From the NCBI GenBank assembly GCA_029339505.1, contig JAQISU010000114.1, forward strand, positions 3,832,001 through 3,896,000: 64,000 nt of DNA, read 5' to 3'. Both the position numbers and the translations under genes were made by a program. This document shows positions 11,990 through 27,000 of this stretch, one piece after another (the stretch's first letter is position 1; each line of letters starts with the position of its first letter). This DNA is from Unio delphinus. Taxonomy: Eukaryota > Mollusca > Bivalvia > Unionida > Unionidae. The notes beneath the pieces were generated by a model that was given only the letters and a program-made list of their open reading frames with translations, was not told where the DNA came from and ran no database searches.

Positions 11990-14640
11990 ATGGTGAATAT
12001 TGGGGATGGATTTGTATAGTGGTGGAAATATGGGATGGACTTGCAAGATAGTACATGTTGGGGGTGGGGGGCTATTTTATAGAGCAGTGGATGTAGAAGG
12101 TGGATTTTATAAGGTAGTGGTGAGGGATTGATTTGCAAGGTGGAGGATATAGGGGGTGGATTTTATATGACATTGGATGTAAGGGATGGTTCTGCAAGGT
12201 GGTCTATGAACAGGAAAGATTTGCAATATGGTAGGGTTGAATTTCATAAGTATGGCAATGAAGGGAATGGATGTTATTAGGCAGTGGATGTAGGAGATAG
12301 ATTTTATAGGGTTTAGATGAAAAGAGTGGATTTTATAAGGTATTGGATCTAGGGAGTGGACTGTTTATGGTAGTGGATCTAGGGAGTGGACTGTTTATGG
12401 TAGTGGATCTAGGGAGTGGACTGTTTATGGTAGTGGATTTAGGGAGTGGACTGTTTATGGTAGTGGATGTAGGGAGTGGACTGTTTATGGTAGTGGATGT
12501 AGGGAGTGGATTTTACATGGTAGTGGATGAAGGGAGTGGATTTTATATGGTAGTGGATGTAGGGAGTGAATATTATATGGTAGTAGATCTAGGGAGTGGA
12601 CTGTGTATGGTAGTGGATGTAGGGAGTGGATTTTATATGGTAGTGGTTGCAGGGAGTGGATTTTATATGGTAGTGGATGTAGGGAGTGGATTTTATATGG
12701 TAGTGGATGTAGGGAGTGAATATTATATGGTAGTGGATGTAGGGAGTGAATATTATATGGTAGTGGATGTAGGGAGTGAATATTATATGGTATTGGATGT
12801 AGGGAGTGGATTTTATATGGTAGTGGATGTAGGGAGTAGATTTTATATGGTAGTGGATGTAGGGAGTGAATATTATATGGTAGTGGATGTAGGGAGTGAA
12901 TATTATATGGTAGTGGATGTAGGGAGTGAATATTATATGGTAGTGGATGTAGGGAGTGGACTGTTTATGGTAGTGGATGTAGGGAGTGAATATTATATGG
13001 TAGTGGATGTAGGGAGTGGACTGTTTATGGTAGTGGATGTAGGGAGTGAATATTATATGGTAGTGGATGTAGGGAGTGGACTGTTTATGGTAGTGGATGT
13101 AGGGAGTGAATATTATATGGTAGTGGATGTAGGGAGTGAATATTATATGGTAGTGGATGTAGGGAGTGGACTGTTTATGGTAGTGGATGTAGGGAGTGAA
13201 TATTATATGGTAGTGGATGTAGGGAGTGAATATTATATGGTAGTGGATGTAGGGAGTGGACTGTTTATGGTAGTGGATGTAGGGAGTGAATATTATATGG
13301 TAGTGGATGTAGGGAGTGGATATTATATGGTAGTGGATGTAGGGAGTGAATATTATATGGTAGTGGATGTAGGGAGTGAATATTATATGGTAGTGGATGT
13401 AGGGAGTGAATATTATATGGTAGTGGATGTAGGGAGTGAATATTATATGGTAGTGGATGTAGGGAGTGAATATTATATGGTAGTGGATGTAGGGAGTGGA
13501 TTTTATATGGTAGTGGATCTAGGGAGTGGATTTTTTTATGGTAGTGGATCTAGGGAGTGAATATTATATGGTAGTGGATCTAGGGAGTGAATATTATATG
13601 GTAGTGGATGTAGTGAGTGAATATTATATGGTAGTGGATGTAGGGAGTGTATATTATATGGTAGTGGATGTAGGGAGTGGATATTATATGGTAGTGGATG
13701 TAGGGAGTGAATATTATATGGTAGTGGATGTAGGGAGTGAATATTATATGGTAGTGGATGTAGGGAGTGAATATTATATGGTAGTGGATGTAGGGAGTGA
13801 ATATTATATGGTAGTGGATGTAGGGAGTGAATATTATATGGTAGTGGATGTAGGGAGTGGACTGTTTATGGTAGTGGATGTAGGGAGTGAATATTATATG
13901 GTAGTGGATGTAGGGAGTGGATATTATATGGTAGTGGATGAAGGGAGTGGATTTTATATGGTAGTGGACGAAGGGAGTGGATATTATATGGTAGTGGATG
14001 TAGGGAGTGAATATTATATGGTAGTGGATGTAGGGAGTGGATATTATATGGTAGTGGATGTAGGGAGTGAATATTATATGGTAGTGGATGTAGGGAGTGA
14101 ATATTATATGGTAGTGGATGTAGGGAGTGGATATTATATGGTAGTGGATGTAGGGAGTGAATATTATATGGTAGTGGATGTAGGGAGTGGATTTTATATG
14201 GTAGTGGATGTAGGGAGTGGATATTATATGGTAGTGGATGTAGGGAGTGAATATTATATGGTAGTGGATGTAGGGAGTGAATATTATATGGTAGTGGATG
14301 TAGGGAGTGGATATTATATGGTAGTGGATGTAGGGAGTGAATATTATATGGTAGTGGATGTAGGGAGTGGATTTTATATGGTAGTGGATGTAGGGAGTGA
14401 ATATTATATGTTAGTGGATCTAGGGATTGGACTGTTTATGGTAGTGGATGTAGGGAGTGGACTGTTTATGGTATTGGATGTAGGGAGTGGACTGTCTATG
14501 GTAGTGGATGTAGGGAGTGGACTGTGTATGGTAGTGGATGTAGAGAGTGGACTGTTTATGGTTACCATAGTGGATGTAGGGAGTGGATTTTATATGGTGG
14601 TGGATGTAGGGAGTGGATTTTATATGGTAATGGCTGTACT
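11990..14640. repeat. 30-bp minisatellite, about 76 good copies plus degenerate edge
   Basis: The core from about 12343 to 14636 is a head-to-tail array of GGTAGTGGATGTAGGGAGTG plus a 10-base variable segment (AATATTATAT, GACTGTTTAT, GATTTTATAT or GATATTATAT). Left of 12343 the units are strongly diverged. Because 30 is divisible by three and the unit lacks stops in one frame, the + strand stays open for hundreds of codons (decapeptide MVVDVGSEYY, GLF, GFY or GYY). One extra T near 13520 shifts the frame mid-array. I see no splice sites, signal peptide or non-repeat coding ends, so I do not call it a gene. Confidence 0.9.
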
Positions 14641-14855
14641 CCTAACATAATTATAATTGAATGATGTATCTGAAGAAAACAGACCTTAATAACTCCAGTC
14701 AGGATGTGATATGGAAACAAGATGACTTCAATGTATTGAATGCCAAATTATTCATGAAAGATTAAATGGGGTTCTAATAATTATATATACTGTTGTCCCC
14801 TAAAGTGTCAAAAAAAGTCCAATTATCATAAATAAAATTTTGATTAACTACCTAC

Positions 14856-15046
14856 CTGTGGAAATTTCCTGGGTCGGTGTTGGGGGTTTATTGAGGGAAA
14901 AGAAATCTGGGGCCTGAGAGGTTAAGGTCAGGCTTACAACAAGGTGAGATCTACTTGAGTGTTCATGTACAAGGGTGGCTGTTTCACGCCTGGTACGAAG
15001 GCCATACTGAACCATCCTCATGACATCATGAACAGTTTCTACGGGC
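14856..15046 (-). CDS. KIF25: KIF25-like exon 10 (switch I)
   Basis: Acceptor TTTTAG, donor GTAGGT. It encodes residues 358-421, [17 protein letters not shown] through [20 protein letters not shown], then a proline-rich loop (NKPPTPTQE). The canonical asparagine of the N-x-x-SSRSH switch I motif is histidine here. It ends in phase 1 and no downstream exon was located. Confidence 0.8.
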
Positions 15047-18000
15047 CTAAAAGTTGAAATGGACGATAATAATTCCAAAATGTATACTTGTTTAGTACAC
15101 AGAAGATAATATATTTCTGCATAAATATTGTTGATAATTCAGAAGTGACTTTATTTGCTGCACTAATGCTTAGTTGAATAAATAAGCTCCTTACGTTTAG
15201 ACACCAGTGATTCAATAACAATAACCTGTTTATAAATAATATATTATTACATTCAAAGAAACATTTATTGTCTTTTCTATATCAAAGGCGAGAAGCGAAA
15301 TGCCTGTGTAGAGATGTTCTATGTTAAATACTATGCAGCACACATATTCTAAAAACATATAAATTATGAGTTAATAAGCAACAGATGCCCATCACCCAGT
15401 ATTTGAAAACAAAAACCACAATGATATGTCCTGCCTTCAAAAGATTGTCAAGAGTTGTCACTGTATGATTATACACCACATCTTTTCAAACAAAGTTTCA
15501 TAAAATGTTTATCATTTAAATATTTAATGGCACAGCTTTTAGCAGATTACTAAACACATATAACGTTTACTTCACATCTGTTCAACATTTAGAATTTGTT
15601 AATTCCCATCCTAATGAGTTCAGTTACAACTGTTGCTACTGTGTTTATGAAAATGAAATTAGCCTTATGTATTTATCATTGAGAGACATTACTTCTTTCA
15701 CTTTCTATTGAGTGAGATGGAGAGAATCACAAATCACAATGCTCAGGCTTTATTAATCTTCACACTGTTATCAACAGTTCATTAGAATCCAAGCACTGAT
15801 TAGCCATGATGGCACACTTTATATCTTATCATTCACTGGAAGTCTGCATAAAGGTTACAATATTTTTGGATTTTTTTTCATCTGAAGGTTTCAGCAGTCA
15901 TTCTTCAATCTACCAATCTACTAAAACAGTGAAATTATCATCTACCAATCTACTAAAACAGTGAGATTATCATCTACCAATCTACTAAAACAGTGAGATT
16001 ATCATCTACCAATCTACTAAAACAGTGAGATTATCATTCATAAAAGTTCCAGAAGCAGAACAAAGATTTCACTGGCAAAGACTAACTAATGTTTTAATGA
16101 CAGTATTTTCTCATTCGGAAATTAACAGCATTTTTATTTCAAAGGCATCAAGATCAATTTATATAATTATAAATTACAGAGATTTTGATTTTGTCAAATA
16201 TACATAGTAAATACAATCATTTCTAGGTTAACATAAAAAAGCATTTAATGTTGTTTTTGTGTAATGTCTAACCCAAATAAAAATTCTCAGACAGCTTTGT
16301 TGGAATTTATACTTTTTCCCCCCAAGTTTTGTATCATTAAAATTTATAATTAATTATATGCTGTCCAAACACATAGGGAAAGATATTACTGTAGGGTTCT
16401 GGTGCCTTAAAACTGAGGGTCTTCATGTTGATTAGACTGACTTACTTGGAGGTAAGAGTTGGCAAATTAAGAGATCCATCTGCTCCAGTGATGACATCAT
16501 GTTTAGCACTGGAATCGTTACTGAGAAGATCTCGAATATCGTTATTGTAAATCTCCACAACTGACACTTCCAGTGTGTAACTGTCAGGAGGCTTTTCTGA
16601 GATCAGTCTGAAAGAGACATGAAAACATTTGTCAAACTATCACTGACTTACCTTTCTTTAGCTACCTTTTATTTATTATGATTAGAAACCTGTATGCAAA
16701 TGCCTGTATCTTCATTCATTCCTAATTATTGTTGTGAACGAGAATTCAAGTATGATTTTTAAACTGTATCTGAGACTTAACTGAATTATTTTATGGTTTT
16801 TTTCTTGCCTTAATATTTTGTGTAGCATCAGAAAATATAGAACATCTAAGACAAAAATAGTTTGTGCCATGATATAACGATATGACATCAGAATTTTGTG
16901 TTATCATGAAGCATGTTAGAGTGGTTCCCATCTATATGACCATATGTAGTGGGTGCCTGTTTACAGTGTAGTCAGTTTAAAGAAGTTTCACTATACATGG
17001 TGAACTTGTACATAGTCAAAACACTATAACATCATTAATATAAATATATATTAATTGTCTCAATGCCATATTTTCAAAAACAGTAATAAGTTTTAATAGT
17101 ACATACTATTTCATGGTATCAGTTACATTATATAAAAAAATTACACAACAAAAAATTCAAGCAGAAATGTAAACAAAGGAATATTTACTTGAACGCAAAG
17201 CAATGACTGAACCAAATGAATCATTAAAAGAGTTTCATCAAGAAACAATTCCATCTGTAACTTTGTGTCTTTTTGTTCTCAAATTCTGTCCTATTTTATT
17301 CACAGTGTGTCATGCTTGAATTTAGGTTGGGGATCATAACTGTGATTAATTCTTCCCACATACTGTTTGTAATATGAGAAAACACTGAAGTTTTCAAACA
17401 CTGTTCACTCTCGTCTGATTGGGACATTTGTGATCAGCATAAGTAAATGACAAACAAACCTATAACTTTATAATAGTATGCTATGTCTGAAATAACTGTA
17501 CACATACATAAAGATGGTGGGTTGTGAATGGGAAAAAAAATTAATGGATACTTGATGGATAGGTGAATGAATATAGTGCATATACATGTGACAGAACTTG
17601 GTCAGGAGTTCTGGCTTCAAAAGAGGAAGGATTTTCAAAAAGAATGGTAAATTATTCATTGTAGCATATGCCTTTGATTTTCTTATCCCATCTAGTACTT
17701 AAATCTTGGGTCACTATGTGAGTAGTTTTTATCATTTGCATGAAAACCTTTATGCGATTTCCAAGTCAGGGATCATTATAATGACTAGTTTTGAAAAATG
17801 ATCTGATAGTATAAACTGGTTATTGTTTGGCTACAAGTCTGGCAAATAGTGTCTCTACATGTATATCTGAATCAACATTTGCTAAAGATTCTGGGAATAT
17901 GGATTTCAGTGATATCATACTTTTTGTCGCATTTAATATATCTTAATATGTTGCATGATGAGTAATGTCATATTTGCCACCAATAGCAGCTGCTAAAATC

Positions 18001-21000
18001 AGCTTTACAGGAAGGGCAGAATGCATATTTATATCCTTTACAACTTGATTCCAATCACAAAAATTCATGCTTCCATCCATCAATAAATTTTGTGCAATAC
18101 TTTGCTTGCTTAGCTTGTTGTATTTTTGCAACCTCTGTTTGAGCACATGAGTAATCCAGCCTTAATCACTTAATCTCTAATCCTTTGAGAATTACATCTA
18201 AGGGCTGCTCCATTTAAACATACATGGTATCCAAGGGAGGCAGTTTGTTTTAAAAATGTATGCCAGGGTACTTTGATTTTGGGGAGTTCATATTAATATG
18301 ATAAGAAAATTTCTAAACTGCATCTATGGGTGAGTACCCCACATTAAAACTGCCTTCACTGGGTGCTTAGGATGGTTGGCAGTCCAATGATTAAAGGCAG
18401 ATGTACCATAAATCCAGCACAGTGGATGCAAGGTGCAAGGAAAGTACAATATATAAAACTAAATCTTTCAATAATTTTTACATACACAGATTCCAATGAG
18501 TGAGGATACAAACCCCATCTCAGAAGGAAAACCCACCCATCCAGGAGGCTCACATTATATGAACATGCAGTTAGTCAATAAAGAATTTACCAGATCTTTA
18601 TTAAATATACAATTTCTTTGACATGACTGTCAGAATCTTTACAATTGTTCATTAAATTTAATCTTCAAGCATGCATTTTAATCCAGGAGTTGATGGATCA
18701 ACACAATAGCCACTATTTTATTTCAGACATGATTCAAACTTTTCCAGCAATATTATGTCTGTCATATGTCATATAACTGGATGACTCTTTAATATTAAAT
18801 TGTAGTATAACATAAAAACAGTCATCATACCGTTTTTGTATGAGTTGAATTTGCAGAAGTAAAACTGTACAAAAAAAACATTTTTCTTAATTTATGGAAC
18901 AGAAATGACTTTGTCTTGGTGGACAACTGCTTATAATAAATAGTATACCTAATAATATGGGACGACACTGATGAACCTCTTTATAAAGAACAACTTTTCA
19001 TAAGGGACAAAAAATCAAAACTGTAAACAAAATTGCTATTATAATGGCATGAAAATAAATTAAATTAAATTAAAGTAAATTCATTTGCATGTGCTTACAA
19101 TGTTCACAAATTTAGACTATCTACTTTAAACAGTTTCTGCTAAATATATGTACTTAGAAGGCTTTTGTCACAAACTCCAAAAAATTAAAAATGTGTGACA
19201 AATATAGTAATTGCTGTAACTTGTATGGGCCAGAAAATCTAATTAGGATATATACATATAAATCAAATATGTTTACCAAACTTCATTTGTCAACCTCAAG
19301 TGATTTTCACCAAAATATTAATAATGAGGTTTTAGTTACAAAACCTATCCAAAAAAGTTCAAAGATGTGAAAAAATCACCTTGAAATATTGCTGCAATTA
19401 CATGAATCAGCTAATTTACACATTATAATACAAATAAAGATACCAAATCTAAAGTGTTTACCTCAAGACAATTTTGCATAAGCATACTTCGAGAGGTTAC
19501 TGACAAAATGCCTGAACTCAAAATTGATGAAAAATATGGAATACTTTAAAAAATAAGGTCACAGTCACCTGAATTTATTCAATTCAATTTGTGGAACAAT
19601 ACTAAGGTATTCAAATAGTAAATTTGGGTTGGCGTGACTGAATAGGTTTGCAAAAACCAATGGACAGATGGATGCATAGAACAAAACCACTGTGTTGCTC
19701 TGCTGGAAAGGGAAGCAACACCTGTTAATACAAAATATTTTGTGTCACTTTACTGGCCATTATACACAGCTGCTTTAACTGGATGATGTGAGTCACCTGA
19801 AGAGTTCCCTGGTGGCCCTTGGTATGACTCCCTCTTCTGGGTGTGGATCTGTGGTCAGGTTGTAATCTTCATTTTTGTGGCTCCCCAGCATTGTGTGGGT
19901 CTTTCCACTCCCTGTCTGTCCATATGCCATGATGCATATATTGTAGCTATACAAATAAAAGAACAAAACATATGAGGCAAAAAGAGTCTTGTTGTTATGA
20001 CACATTTTTTTATATTTTGCTTGATATGTTGTCATTTTTCAATATTGATTCTGGAAAAAGTTTTAGGGGACAAACCTTCCCAAGATCTCTGGACAAGATA
20101 CTTTTTCATCATTACCTGGGTGAAGTTTCTCTGTATGTAAATATACAAAGAAAACCTGTTTTTTTTAAAAAATCAAATATGGCACAGAACACACCATGCT
20201 GATGTAGAAGTACACTAAGTTTCATCCCTTTATCTCAAACAGTTTAAAAGTATTAGATTAGAAGCAGTGTGATAGAAAACATAAGATACTGAGATGTTAC
20301 CTTGACCTTGAAGACCCCCCTCCTCAATATACTATGCAATAAAACTTCAAGTGATATACATGTAAGCTAAATTTCATCCCTTAATCTAACAAAAATTCCA
20401 AGTTATAAGATGTGATGAAAAATGTAATATAATGAGGCATGACTTTTTAACCTTGAAGACAACAACCCCAATGTGGTAAGCAATACACCTTTTAATAGTT
20501 GTGAATAAGTATGCCAAGTTTTATCCCTTATTTCAAATAGATCTAAAATGATAGAATGGGAGGGAACCATTGATGACTGGACTGATGGATGGAAGAAAGC
20601 ACAGATACAAGTACTATGTGGACAAAAAACATAATATGATACAAAGTATGTATTTTTCAGTTTTTTTTGTTTTCTAGTTTTACATATATTGTTATATTCC
20701 TGATCATCCTGTATTCTTTGTGTTTTACTGCAAAACTTCAAGTAGTGTAAACCAGCTCTAGCACTGCATTCCTCTTAATTTTCCTTTTTTAATTCCTGTA
20801 GCCTGCATGCCACATTTGCACCATTTGAAGAAGTATCAAATTTAAACACTGTTGTATTTAAAATTAAATCACTCCCAAATTGATTATGTCTGTACTTCAG
20901 ACAGTGGATGAGAATAGCTACAATTAAATGTTCCCTTTTTCAAAGGTGGTCAAGATGCCAAAAAATGATGGTCATTTTATAATTGAGGCCATATTTATAC

Positions 21001-24000
21001 TTAAGCATGTTCCAATAAAGCTGTGTCAACTTAGTGTAAAAACAATTTGAATACTTAGTGAAAGTGACTGGACATTCAAGGGGCCATAACTCCAATAATG
21101 ATGTAAAATACTGGAACTAAAATGCATGATGCATACATCTTTTTTTATCTGAGTGACAAGGGAAAAACTTTGCTTTGGGTTGCTCATGTTGAACATATCG
21201 CTCTACTCATGGAAGTGTGAAAGACTGCCAGAATGACTGGGAGGGCTACAATAATTATACAACATTACTCTGTTCTTTTAATTACACATCCTGGGTCAAA
21301 AACTTGGTCCTTGATTTTGGTATAATAAACAAAAAGTCAGGGCCTGCATGTTGCACACACAATTTATGACCTTGAACCCAAGGTTAAATCATTGTGCAAG
21401 CATGTTATGTAATGAATTGTCTATCTTCTTAATGAATCATGAATCAAACCATGTATGAAAAAAAATTCCTCTTGGCCTTAGGTAGTACATGCAAATGAAA
21501 AAACTACAAAAATCCTTGGCACAAATTTTCTATGATTCCCTAGACCCCATGGCCAAACAGGTGAAAAAGCATTTTACAAAATGTACTATCTGTAATTACC
21601 TTCATAATGATTTATCCCAAGTATGAAGAAAATCTATCAAATGGGTTTAGAAAATCAGAGCAATTGATAAAAATTTAACCAAAACCTTAACATAAATTCT
21701 CAATAACTGTGACCTCAAATCCCAAAGTTAAATGGGCAAGCAAGAATGCTACAAAATCAATTGTCTTACTTCATAATGATTCATCCCAAGTATAAAATAA
21801 ATTCATTATGAGGTATCGAAAATATATGCAAACAAAAAAAAAACATAACAGTAGTGAATGAATATGATTTCAGAATTAACTGTCTTCGATTCATATTAAT
21901 TTTTCCCAAGTATGAGAAAACTTTAACAACAGATTTATAAAACAAGACAAAAACTGTAACCAAAACTTTAACATAACTTTGTATAACTGACACTGATACC
22001 AAGGAGATCAGTGTACATGTCACACAACTGTCAACTTTATAATGACTCATTTAGAGATCAAGGGCTTTAAGATATAAAAGCAAGGGAATTTTTTTTATGA
22101 ACTATAACCATTATTTTTTATAACTGTGTTGTTGACTCTTGTAAGTAACTTATTGTCAGTTGGATTTTACCTTCATGATTATTCATGCCAAGAATATGTG
22201 ACTTTATCAAAAATGAAAATCTTTAACCAAAGCATGCTGATATCAACACCGGAAAGTGTCTTGAATATCAATAATATCGACTTGACAAATAATTTTCTTT
22301 ATATTTATCATACATGTTTAGCTTTTAAGTAAACTGCTACATTAAATGGGCATAAAAATTCATCTTTTCATCAAAGTTTTATGGTAGGGAAAAAATTAAA
22401 TTTAGCCATATCTTGCTCTTCAGAAAAGGCAAATAAAATGTATGTGCCAGTCCTAATCACCTAGTCAGGTTGTGCGTTACTTGATTCATAAAATACTTGG
22501 TTGTGCTATGTTTGATTCATGTTTGATTCATACAGTACATGATGCTGTTTTTGATTAATGTTTGATTCATACACTATTTGGTTGTATTATGTTTGATTCA
22601 TCCTTAATTCATACAGTACATGATGAAAACACTATGTAAACAAAGTCATACAGACAATGTTCTTTTGCATACCAGGGCCCGGCGATGTGGAACGAATTGC
22701 CCATTGAAATTAGACACAAAGACACAGTGGTCCCTTTTAAGAGTGCTCTTAATACTCACCTTTTTTGACTGCAAAAACAAACATAGAGACCTAATAATGT
22801 TGTGTATCATATATGTTTCTAGCATGTTTTTATATTTTCCAATTTCGTGGTTTTTTTTGTTTGTGTTTTTCTGTAGTGTAATCATATTATTAAAGATGTT
22901 GTAAAGTGCATAGAGCTTCAAAAGATTAGGCAATATACAAAGTCCTTATTATTATTACATGGTTGTGCTATGTTTGATTCATACTTCATTCATACAGTAC
23001 TTGGTTGTGCTGTTTAATTCATACTTCATTCATACAGCACATGGTTGTGCAATGTTTAATTCATACTTAATTCATACAGTATATGGTTGTGCAATGTTTA
23101 ATTCATACTTAATTCATACAGTATATGGTTGTGCTATGTTTGATTCATCCTTAATTCATACAGTATATGGTTGTGCTATGTTTGATTCATCCTTAATTCA
23201 TACATTACAAGGTTGTGCTATGTTTGATTCATCCTTAATTCACATGGTATATGGTTGTGCTATGTTTGATTCATACTTCATTAATACAGTACATGGTTGT
23301 GCTGTTTTATTCACGCTTGATTCATACAGTACAAGGTTGTGCTATGTTTTATTCATGCTTAATTCATACAGTACATGGTTGTGCTATTTTATTCATGCTT
23401 AATTCATACAGTACATGGTTGTGCTATTTTATTCATCCTTAATTCATACAGTATATGGTTCTGTTGTTTGACTCATACTTCATTAATACAGTACATAGTG
23501 TTTTATTCATGCTTAATTCATACAGTACATGGTTGTGCTATGTTTGATTCATCCTTAATTCATAAAGTACATGGTTGTGCTATGTTTGATTCATCCTTCA
23601 TTAATACAGTATATGGTCGTGCTATGTTTGATTCATCCTTAATTCATACAGTATATGGTTGTGCTATGTTTGATTCATCCTTCATTAATACAGTATATGG
23701 TCGTGCTATGTTTGATTCATCCTTAATTTATACAGTATATGGTCGTGCTATGTTTGATTCATCCTTAATTCATACAGTTTATGGTTGTGCTATGTTTGAT
23801 TCATCCTTAATTCATAAAGTACATGGTCATGCTATGTTTGATTCATCCTTAATTCATACAGTTTATGGTTGTGCTATGTTTGATTCATCCTTAATTCATA
23901 CAGTATATGGTCGTGCTATGTTTGATTCATCCTTAATTCATACAGTATATGGTTGTGCTATGTTTGATTCATCCTTAATTCATACAGTATATGGTCGTGC

Positions 24001-27000
24001 TATGTTTGATTCATCCTTAATTCATACAGTATATGGTTGAACTATGTTTGATTCATACTTCATTAATATAGTACTTGGTTGTGCTGTTTTATTCATGCTT
24101 GATTCATAAAGTTTTTGGATGTGCTATGTTTTAGTTTAATTTTTTTGTTAAATCTAAGAAAATATTTTTAAAAAAGGAGGCTTATACTTAAGCTTTAAAA
24201 TGAGTCTAAAAACATAAACTTATAAGCTTGTGTTGTGTTCACCAATGTAAACTTATCAGCAAAAGGGCTTGTTTCGAAGAATATGAAAAATAAAAAATTC
24301 CATCTGTAAAAGAGACAGACAAAGAGATAAACCATATCACAGTCCATATATATTTCATTGAAGACTTATGTCAGTGTAAATAGATTATGTAAGACTTTTT
24401 CAAGGTCTTGTTCAAACTAATTTATTGTAACACTTTAACACTTTGTTTGCTGCTGGATTTGACTATTACGAAAAGTGTTATACTATATATTTAATCCACT
24501 TACCCACATCTCACATTAACACGAAATAACAGAAAGAGAAAAATAAGCCTCATTACATGTACAATTTGAATTTGTGTATATACATGAATGTGCATCATGA
24601 GCTCTCAAGCAGAAAGTGCCATTTCGTTATATGTCTGACCAGAACGAAGATTCGGTTCCTCATTGACAGATGGATTCAAGTCATGTGAATTTGACATGTA
24701 TGAGGTTTCTGAGGAACACAATACATGCATAAATCAGTGGGCTTAATGTACATCAGAATTAACATTTACCCATCTAACAACGAGGTCAACATAGGCTGCA
24801 CCTCATCAAACACCTGGTCCTGCCCCTCTGAAGGAGAGTAAACTCTGTAATGAGAACGAAGGAGACATTTAGTTTATATATGATATATTTGGTACATAAC
24901 AAGCATCTTTTAGATGATTCTTAATTATATCTAAACAAACATTTGGAAAAATCTGTACAAAATAAAGTTTTCTTCAAAAAGAAAAATTAATGGACAATAA
25001 AGAAATGTTCTCACAATTTCATGGGATAAATGGTGTACATTGAATTAAACAGTAGCAAGGAGTAGTACTGATAATCCTGTATGCCTGAGTTGTCTCCCGT
25101 GCATTGAATGAAGTTTGTTTTTAAAAAATTATTTTGTTGTACAAACAAAATAAATGTATTCTTTATATAACCAATCTAATGTCATGTATAAAAATCATTA
25201 TTTCAAGAAAAGAAAAATTATCAAATTTCACACAGATTTAGAATAAAAATATTGCTCATAGACCAGGTTTTTAGTATTTCATTTCATGATTTCATGCTAC
25301 ACCTCTCTATCAATAATGCATACACAACAAGGTAAAAATACACAGATCGTGGTATAAATGAGGTTGAAAGTTACCAATGAACCTCTGAAAAATTAAGAAA
25401 GGGATAGACATCAATATTATTTAAGTGTTTGAATTCTCATTTAATAATCACAGTAGTAATAACTGTCAATAACAGCTATTTCTAATGAAGTTGTTTCTTC
25501 TTTATATAAAGTACCTTTATTTTTAATATATCCCGTCTCTGAATTATTACTCAGGACATTTACTCCAAGTTGTTTAAACACACATCACATGTGTGCAAGC
25601 AAAAACATTCGAATTCAGAATGAAACAAGGTTATTTATCTAAAATAACTAACAGCTGTTTAGAATAATAACAAGGTCAAAACTAATTTTCTCTAATTGTT
25701 ATATTAGTATACTGACTCTGTAATTTTGTTTCTAGTTAAAGTAAAATTTCAGTTCATTCATAAGCAAACCTCTGAGTTTGGAATTTTAAGTTCAGCATAA
25801 ACTTTGGAACTTGATTCTTCATAATGAATCCTATCTGAGAAACAAAGTTTTCATGCACCTAGTATGCCATTCTTTTGATTCCTTTGCTATTATCGATCAC
25901 ATCTGCGAATGAGTGTTATAATCTAATATTTAATATTAGATAACATAATTATCTTACATATACTTTTTAGTGCTCTCAGTGTTTGATTAGCCAAATGAAA
26001 ATAGTTGGCTTAACAACTAACTGCTAGCTCTTTCACAAGTAGGATTTACATTTATTTTAACGTATTTTGTTCCACCCCATTAGCTGGGTTGATACAAAAG
26101 ACAAATTGATATGACAATACAATGCATGTTAACTTTCAATTGACTAACAATGGAATCAAAACTTTTATAAGTTAGAGATCAAAACAGTTGGTTCTTAATT
26201 GGGTTTTCATTTCCTAAAGTGTTGCCACAAGTAGGCATTACTAAAATTGTAATCAGTAAAAAAAAATCTGTATACCGCCGTTTATGGAATACTGATAATT
26301 ACCTTTTTATTCAGAAAATGTAACAAAACATGCCTTTTTATTACAAGTTCCACACTGTATGATGTTGATTCATATTTCTGGGCACTAACCAGTTCTTTTT
26401 ACAATAAAACAAGATATATCAAGGTTTTATTTACCAATTCTGTTTGTGATTTTATTCATGTTCAACAAAAATAAGGACCAATTATTTTGGTATATTCTAG
26501 AAACATATGGGATCTACATCTGACATCACATTATAAGTGGTTTTGTGTGATATCAAGGGAGATGTTTATAAAATTTTGAATGAAAATAATAAGTACACAA
26601 TCTGTATTCTGTGGATTCATTAATCTTTGTGTGAATAATTGTCATCATGCTTATTTTAGTTATCGACATTGAAGATTAATACAAAATGTAGAAAATCCAA
26701 TAAAAAGGTTACCTTATAAAAAAACTGCATCAAGAAATTCACTAGACTACTTAATTTTGAAACAATATTAAGAATTCTCAAGTGGTTATGGTGGCAGAAA
26801 TTGGTTTTTTAAAGCACTGATATTAACTGTACATGTATGACTCAGGTTCATTCATAAAATATTTGATAAACAGATTGAAATTTACCTCTCATATTCAAAG
26901 ACTTTATTATGTTTGGTAGTCCGGACACAAATATTTTCCTGTAATGATGAAAAATAAAATATAGTGATAAGTATACATTTCACAAAGCCTAAATACTAAG

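Noticed and set aside
12343..14650. Two long + strand open frames of 405 and 374 codons made of a decapeptide repeat
   Set aside because: They follow from a stop-free 30-bp minisatellite unit, are split by a one-base shift, and lack any non-repeat coding sequence or splice context.
22959..24040. + strand open frames with [14 protein letters not shown] repeats
   Set aside because: By-product of a 42-bp minisatellite; no coding context.
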